This document shows, in pieces, positions 5,100 to 8,600 of a DNA stretch of 8,600 nucleotides. Under the pieces are notes generated by a model. The model did no database searches. It saw nothing but the letters and a program-made list of their open reading frames with translations, and was not told the DNA's origin. This stretch comes from Zoogloeaceae bacterium (GTDB lineage: Bacteria; Pseudomonadota; Gammaproteobacteria; Burkholderiales; Rhodocyclaceae): positions 1 to 8,600 of the forward strand of contig SSSX01000229.1 of NCBI GenBank assembly GCA_015657735.1. Reading direction: 5' to 3'. Both the position numbers and the translations under genes were made by a program. Each line of letters opens with the position of its first letter. The first letter of the stretch is position 1.

Positions 5100-6194
5100 A
5101 TGTCAGCACTCCGTTTTCACGAACTTTCCGTCAAGCGGGTCACCCCCGAGGCGGCGGGCGCGGTGGCGATCACCTTCGCCATTCCCGACGAGGCGAAGGA
5201 CAGCTTCGCCTTCGAGCCCGGTCAGTTCCTCACCCTGCGCGCCACCATCGACGGTCAGGACGTGCGCCGCAGCTACTCCATCAGCTGCCCGCGCAGCCGC
5301 CTCGCCACCACCGGCGAGCTCGAAGTCGGCATCCGTCCGGTCGATGGCGGCATCTTCTCGAACTGGGCCGCCAGTTCCGTCAAGGCCGGCGACACCATTC
5401 TGGTGATGCCGCCGGACGGCCGCTTCATCGTCAAGAAGAAGCGGGCGATCCACCGCGTCGGTTTTGCCGCCGGCTCGGGCATCACCCCGATCCTGTCGAT
5501 CGCCGCCACGACCCTCGAAGAACAGCCCGAATCCAAGTTCACGCTGGTGTACGGCAACCGTCGCATGTCGTCGGTGATGTTCAACGAGGAACTGCAGGAT
5601 CTCAAGGACCGCTACCGCGACCGCCTGACCCTGATCCACGTGCTGTCCCGCCAGGCCCAGGAGGTCGATCTGCTGCAGGGCCGCATCGACGGCGACAAGG
5701 TCAAGGCCATCATCGCCGCGCTGCTGCCGGCGGCCAGCATGGACGAGGTCTTCATCTGCGGCCCCGAGGCGATGATCGAGGCCACCGAGCAGGCGCTGCG
5801 CGAGGCCGGCGTGCGCGAGGACCGCATCTACACCGAGCGCTTCACTGCCAACACCCCGCTGCCCAAGGGCAAGGTGCCGGTCGGCACGCAGCACCCCGAA
5901 GTCGAGGCCGCCAAAACCGTGGCGCTGACCGTCGTCCTCGACGGCAAGGAGCACGAGATGACGATGGCGCCCCACGAGCACGTGCTCGACGTGGCCCTCA
6001 ACGCCGGCCTCGACCTGCCGTTCTCGTGCAAGGCCGGCGTGTGCTGCACCTGCCGTGCCAAGATCGTCGAAGGCAGCGCCGAGATGGACAAGAACTTCAC
6101 GCTGGAAGCGGCCGAGATGGCGCAGGGCTTCGTGCTCAGCTGCCAGGCCCGTCCGACCAGCGGACGTCTGCTGGTGAGTTTCGACGAGCGCTGA
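5100..6194 (+). CDS. paaE: Phenylacetyl-CoA epoxidase reductase PaaE (FAD / [2Fe-2S])
   Basis: A 364-residue reductase that takes electrons from NAD(P)H to the PaaA di-iron site. The order is FAD domain, NAD domain, then plant-type ferredoxin. RSYS (57-60) is the flavin-binding RxYS motif; AAGSGITPIL (123-132) and CGPEAM (220-225) are the nucleotide-binding motifs; the C-terminal ferredoxin has Cys310, Cys315, Cys318 and Cys348 in a C-x4-C-x2-C-x29-C pattern (FSCKAGVCCTC, then LSCQARP). All four cluster ligands are present and the length matches E. coli PaaE (about 356). The N-terminus RFHELSVKRVTPEAAGAV is typical, so ATG 5100 is well supported. A modest GGGAG (5084-5088) sits 11 bases upstream. 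Unlike the other epoxidase genes it is not overlapped by its upstream neighbour: 118 bases separate it from paaD. It is the last + strand gene before a strong stem-loop. Confidence 0.97.
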   Translation: MSALRFHELSVKRVTPEAAGAVAITFAIPDEAKDSFAFEPGQFLTLRATIDGQDVRRSYSISCPRSRLATTGELEVGIRPVDGGIFSNWAASSVKAGDTILVMPPDGRFIVKKKRAIHRVGFAAGSGITPILSIAATTLEEQPESKFTLVYGNRRMSSVMFNEELQDLKDRYRDRLTLIHVLSRQAQEVDLLQGRIDGDKVKAIIAALLPAASMDEVFICGPEAMIEATEQALREAGVREDRIYTERFTANTPLPKGKVPVGTQHPEVEAAKTVALTVVLDGKEHEMTMAPHEHVLDVALNAGLDLPFSCKAGVCCTCRAKIVEGSAEMDKNFTLEAAEMAQGFVLSCQARPTSGRLLVSFDER

Positions 6195-6215
6195 TCCCGC
6201 CCGTCGGCATCCGAT

Positions 6216-6242
6216 CCGGCCCCGGTGACGCACCGGGGCCGG
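6216..6242. terminator. Perfect 12-bp stem-loop at the convergent junction, probable two-way terminator
   Basis: CCGGCCCCGGTG (6216-6227) and CACCGGGGCCGG (6231-6242) form a perfect 12-bp GC-rich stem with an ACG loop, starting 21 bases after the paaE stop. The - strand receptor gene ends 63 bases away on the other side, so the structure lies between two converging transcripts and could end both. Neither side has a strong T tract (only GTTT follows on the + strand), so termination may rely on the very stable stem or on Rho. The structure is certain; terminator function is inferred from placement. Confidence 0.75.
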
Positions 6243-6267
6243 CGGCCGTTTACCGACCCCACTTTCT

Positions 6268-6283
6268 GCCGGCGCCCGCCGGC
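6268..6283 (-). repeat. Second GC-rich stem-loop downstream of the receptor gene
   Basis: GCCGGCG (6268-6274) and CGCCGGC (6277-6283) are perfect inverted copies around two bases, in practice a 6-bp stem with a GCCC loop. It lies 22 bases past the stop of the - strand receptor gene and before the larger stem-loop when read on that strand. It may help protect or end the receptor mRNA. No T tract follows. In such GC-rich DNA a short palindrome may also be chance. Confidence 0.35.
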
Positions 6284-6305
6284 CGCTGCGACCCGCGACC
6301 GGACC

Positions 6306-8390
6306 TCACAATTCGGCGCGCAGGCCGAGGCGCAGCGTGCGCGGTTCGAGCGGGTGGACCAGCCGGCCGTCGATGCCGCCGCCGCAGCTGCCGGCCAGGG
6401 TTTCGCTGCGGGTGCAGGCGCCGCCCCAGTACTCGATATCGTTGGCCTTGCGGTCGAAGAGGTTGAGCACGTCGAGGGTGACGCGGACCCGCGGGTCGAT
6501 GCGGTAGCCTAGTTTGAGGTTGACCATCAGGAAGGGCGAGGATTTTTCGCGGCCGCTGTCGTCCAGCGGATAGGCGCCCAGGTAGCGCAGCCGAACCCCG
6601 CCGAAGCCGCGTCCGCCGGCATCGACGGTGGCGCCGAGCGACGCCGTCAGCGGGATGGCGTTGGGCACCCGGGTGCCGCCGCTGCCCGGATTGGGCGCGG
6701 TGAAGCGGGCGTGGGTGAGGGCCAGGTCGCCGTCGACGAGCAGGCCGTCGGCGGCGCTGAGGGAGTTGGACCACTCCAGCCCGTGGCGGCGCGACGCACC
6801 CTTGGGCTCGGTCACGCCCTCGTCGCCGATGAAGACCAGTTCGGAAGCCAGATCCATCCGCCACAGCGACAGGCTGCTGCGCCAGCCCGGCAGCGGCGTG
6901 GCGCGCATGCCGAGCTCGGTGCCGCGGGCGCGGGCCAGCAGCGGCAGGCGGTCGATCGGGCTGCCATCCACCGGGTTGACGCTGCTCGTCGCGCCGCGCG
7001 CGTCGTTGCTGTGAAAGCCATGCCCCCAGTTGGCGTAGAACTCGCTTTCGCCGAGCAGCCCGAACGGCCCCAGCACGAGGCCGAGCCTGGGGCTGGTCTG
7101 GCCGGCGCGGGCCTGGCCGCCGTTGCCCAGGTTGAAGGCGCCGCCGGTGGCGGTGACGCGGGCGTCCACCTCGTCGCGGCGCAGGCCGACGGTGCTGCGC
7201 AGCCACGGCAGCCAGTCGGTGCGGGCGTGGACGAACAGCCCGGCGGCGCTTTCGGTGATCCGGTCCTGGCGCACGGTGCGGGTGCGCAGGCGATCCTCGG
7301 TGGCGTAGAGGCCGACCGAACGGATGCGGTCCTGCCGCAGCACGATGCCGGCGGTCAAGATCGTGTGCTTGACGGCGGGGCCGCCGAACCAGCTGCGGCT
7401 GGCCTCGCCACCCCACACGCGGCGCGCGTCGGCCTGTTCGTGCTGATCGCCGTGCGCCCCGCCGATGAAACCCGACGGTGCCGAGAACAGCCTGAGGCCA
7501 TAGTCGATCACGTACAGGCCGGCCCGGCTGGCGCCGCCGGCATCGCGCCGCGCCCATTCGCCCGACAGGCTGTAGCGGTGGGTGCGCCCGCCGTCGTTGG
7601 GCGACAGCGCGCCGTAGCGGCCGATCTCGCCGCTGTCGATGGCGCGCTGCGGAACGTGCTCGGTGGCGGTCCAGCGCGCGTCGTAGGCCATCGCGGTGAG
7701 GGCGAAGCCGTGCTGCGTGGTGCCGTCGGAGAGGCGCAGCACGGCGTTGTGCTTGTGCAGGTTCTCGGGCTGCACCCACGGGCCGTCGTTGCCGGCCAGC
7801 TCGAGGGCGCCGAGCAGTTGCAACCCGCCCAGCTCGCGGCTGCCGGCGAGGAGCGCGCGGCGGTAGCCGTTCTGGCCGACGCCGAGGTCGGCGAAGGGGC
7901 GGGCGAGCTGCCGCAGGTAGTCGATGCGCGCCGCGCCGGCGGTGGCGAAATCGCCGTCCTCGGCGGAATGGACGCCCTTGCGGTACTGCATGCCGGCGAC
8001 GAGTTCCGGGATCAGGAAATTGAGATCCATATAGCCCTGCCCGTGCGCATGGCTGACCATGTTGACCGGCATGCCCATCACGTGGGTGGAGAAGTCGCTG
8101 CCGTGGTCGAGGTTGAAGCCGCGCAGGAAATACTGGTTGGCCTTGCCGTCGCCGGAGTGCTGGGTGACCACCATGCCGGGGATGGTTTCCATGACTTCGG
8201 CGGGGCGCTGCAGCGGCCGGTTGGCCAGTTGCCGGGCGGTGACGGTGCCTTCGGTGGCCGAGTCGGCGACGCCCAGCAGATCCTGGCTGCCGGCGGCGAC
8301 GGTGACTTCCTGCAGCGTCGGCACGCCGGCCGCATGGGCGAGCGCCGGCAGCGCCGCGGTCAGCAGCGCAAGGGAAACACGCGCGGGCAC
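6306..8390 (-). CDS. TonB-dependent outer-membrane receptor, substrate unknown
   Basis: A 694-residue outer-membrane receptor. Residues 1-20 look like a signal peptide (MPARVSLALLTAALPALAHA). The likely TonB box is LQEVTVAA (26-33). The plug follows to about residue 160, with the conserved IPGMVV (70-75), FLRGFNLDHGSDF (88-100) and NFLIPELVAGMQYRKGVHS segments; the remainder is the 22-strand type barrel. FLRGFNLDHG...GMPVN...HAHGQGYMDLNF marks a recurrent proteobacterial receptor family, but I cannot name its ligand. The plug holds His96, His103, His114 and His116. The only cysteines, Cys659 and Cys669, may form a disulfide in a late loop. The last residue is Leu rather than the usual aromatic. 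Start is GTG 8390: an in-frame TGA lies two codons upstream, and GGAGA at 8402-8398 (- strand) is a good ribosome binding site. The gene follows the ferredoxin gene by 3 bases, so they form one operon. It may import a metal chelate, cobalamin-like molecule or siderophore. Confidence 0.93.
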   Translation of the reverse strand: MPARVSLALLTAALPALAHAAGVPTLQEVTVAAGSQDLLGVADSATEGTVTARQLANRPLQRPAEVMETIPGMVVTQHSGDGKANQYFLRGFNLDHGSDFSTHVMGMPVNMVSHAHGQGYMDLNFLIPELVAGMQYRKGVHSAEDGDFATAGAARIDYLRQLARPFADLGVGQNGYRRALLAGSRELGGLQLLGALELAGNDGPWVQPENLHKHNAVLRLSDGTTQHGFALTAMAYDARWTATEHVPQRAIDSGEIGRYGALSPNDGGRTHRYSLSGEWARRDAGGASRAGLYVIDYGLRLFSAPSGFIGGAHGDQHEQADARRVWGGEASRSWFGGPAVKHTILTAGIVLRQDRIRSVGLYATEDRLRTRTVRQDRITESAAGLFVHARTDWLPWLRSTVGLRRDEVDARVTATGGAFNLGNGGQARAGQTSPRLGLVLGPFGLLGESEFYANWGHGFHSNDARGATSSVNPVDGSPIDRLPLLARARGTELGMRATPLPGWRSSLSLWRMDLASELVFIGDEGVTEPKGASRRHGLEWSNSLSAADGLLVDGDLALTHARFTAPNPGSGGTRVPNAIPLTASLGATVDAGGRGFGGVRLRYLGAYPLDDSGREKSSPFLMVNLKLGYRIDPRVRVTLDVLNLFDRKANDIEYWGGACTRSETLAGSCGGGIDGRLVHPLEPRTLRLGLRAEL

Positions 8391-8393
8391 GGG

Positions 8394-8600
8394 TCAGTCT
8401 CCGGCGGGGGCGGCGTCGGCCTGGTGGAAGACGTGGTCGGCCACCGGACGGCCGCCGACCAGATGCTCGGCGACGATGCGCTCCATCACCGCGTCGGTGA
8501 CGCCGTAGTACCAGGTGCCGTCGGGCTGCACGCAGAGGATCGGGCCGCCCTTGCAGGCCGCGAAGCAGGCGGCGCGGGTGCGCTTGACGCGCAGCTCGCC
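8394..8600 (-). CDS. Thioredoxin-like [2Fe-2S] ferredoxin domain protein, C-terminal part (5' end outside window)
   Basis: Reading the - strand from 8600 gives an open frame of 68 residues ending TGA at 8396-8394; its start is beyond the window. The visible part begins GELRVKRTRAACFAACKGGP and continues ILCVQPDGTWYYGV, then a helix VMERIVAEHLVGG and an ending RPVADHVFHQ plus a short Ala/Pro tail. The C-x3-C in ACFAACKGGP matches the last two cluster ligands of thioredoxin-fold [2Fe-2S] ferredoxins, and P(D/E)GxWY followed by an EHLxGGxPV segment is common to small proteins of that type, including those annotated as (2Fe-2S) ferredoxin domain proteins. The first two ligand cysteines should lie upstream. 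Its stop is 3 bases before the receptor GTG, so translation is probably coupled. It is a likely electron carrier; the partner enzyme is not visible. Confidence 0.8.
   Translation of the reverse strand, partial: GELRVKRTRAACFAACKGGPILCVQPDGTWYYGVTDAVMERIVAEHLVGGRPVADHVFHQADAAPAGD

Noticed and set aside
5103..6233. 376-codon - strand open frame opposite paaE
   Set aside because: Mirrors the paaE coding region, is His/Arg/Gly/Ala-rich and has no domain. It also crosses the convergent stem-loop.
5039..6466. 475-codon + strand frame overlapping paaE and running into the receptor 3' end
   Set aside because: Arg/Pro/Gly-rich off-frame reading with no motifs; paaE in the other frame has all expected catalytic motifs.
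6250..7779. 509-codon second - strand open frame overlapping the receptor gene
   Set aside because: Arg/Ala/Pro-rich off-frame reading of the receptor gene, which itself has a complete 694-residue product with signal peptide, TonB box and plug motifs.
8059..8508. 149-codon + strand frame opposite the receptor start and ferredoxin end
   Set aside because: Ser/Thr/Ala/Arg-rich antisense shadow; both - strand genes are well supported by motifs and by their tight junction.
1..8600. Search for CRISPR arrays, tandem repeats, insertion sequences, tRNAs and phage genes
   Set aside because: I saw no regularly spaced repeats, transposase motifs, cloverleaf sequences or phage-like products. Coding density is high and base composition looks even across the window.

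Overview
The window is GC-rich and densely packed. It looks like a betaproteobacterial chromosome, most plausibly Rhodocyclales of the Azoarcus/Aromatoleum/Thauera type. That placement is an inference from base composition, gene content and protein character; I could not run a taxonomic search. I see no mobile element, CRISPR array, tRNA or rRNA.

Positions 1-6194 (+ strand) are part of an aerobic phenylacetate degradation (paa) cluster. In order they hold: the 3' end of a PaaJ/PcaF-type thiolase; a Liv-type periplasmic substrate-binding protein; a crotonase-superfamily protein close to methylglutaconyl-CoA hydratases; and the complete ring 1,2-phenylacetyl-CoA epoxidase set paaA, paaB, paaC, paaD and paaE. 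PaaA (di-iron oxygenase), PaaB and PaaC form the epoxidase complex. PaaD is the Fe-S/metal-cluster maturation factor. PaaE passes electrons from NAD(P)H through FAD and a [2Fe-2S] centre to the PaaA di-iron site. The epoxide product is later isomerised, hydrolysed and beta-oxidised, and the thiolase acts on the CoA thioesters at the end of that route. The binding protein probably supplies an aromatic acid or another organic acid, but its ligand is not visible from sequence. paaA/paaB and paaB/paaC overlap and paaD starts 4 bases after paaC, whereas paaE is set apart by 117 bases that contain a possible 29-codon ORF and a small hairpin followed by a T tract.

Positions 6195-6305 are the convergent junction. 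They hold a perfect 12-bp GC-rich stem-loop, probably a two-way terminator, and a second smaller stem-loop.

Positions 6306-8600 (- strand) are a separate two-gene unit read toward the paa cluster: a partial thioredoxin-like [2Fe-2S] ferredoxin, followed 3 bases later by a 694-residue TonB-dependent outer-membrane receptor that starts with GTG. The receptor's substrate is unknown. Its plug has a histidine-rich stretch that could suggest a metal or metal-chelate cargo.

I do not find a clearly new biological system. The paa part is a known pathway. The items most worth a second look are the receptor-ferredoxin pair, the binding protein inside the paa operon, the crotonase with one of the two usual glutamates replaced by glycine, the paaD-paaE gap, and the intercistronic hairpins.
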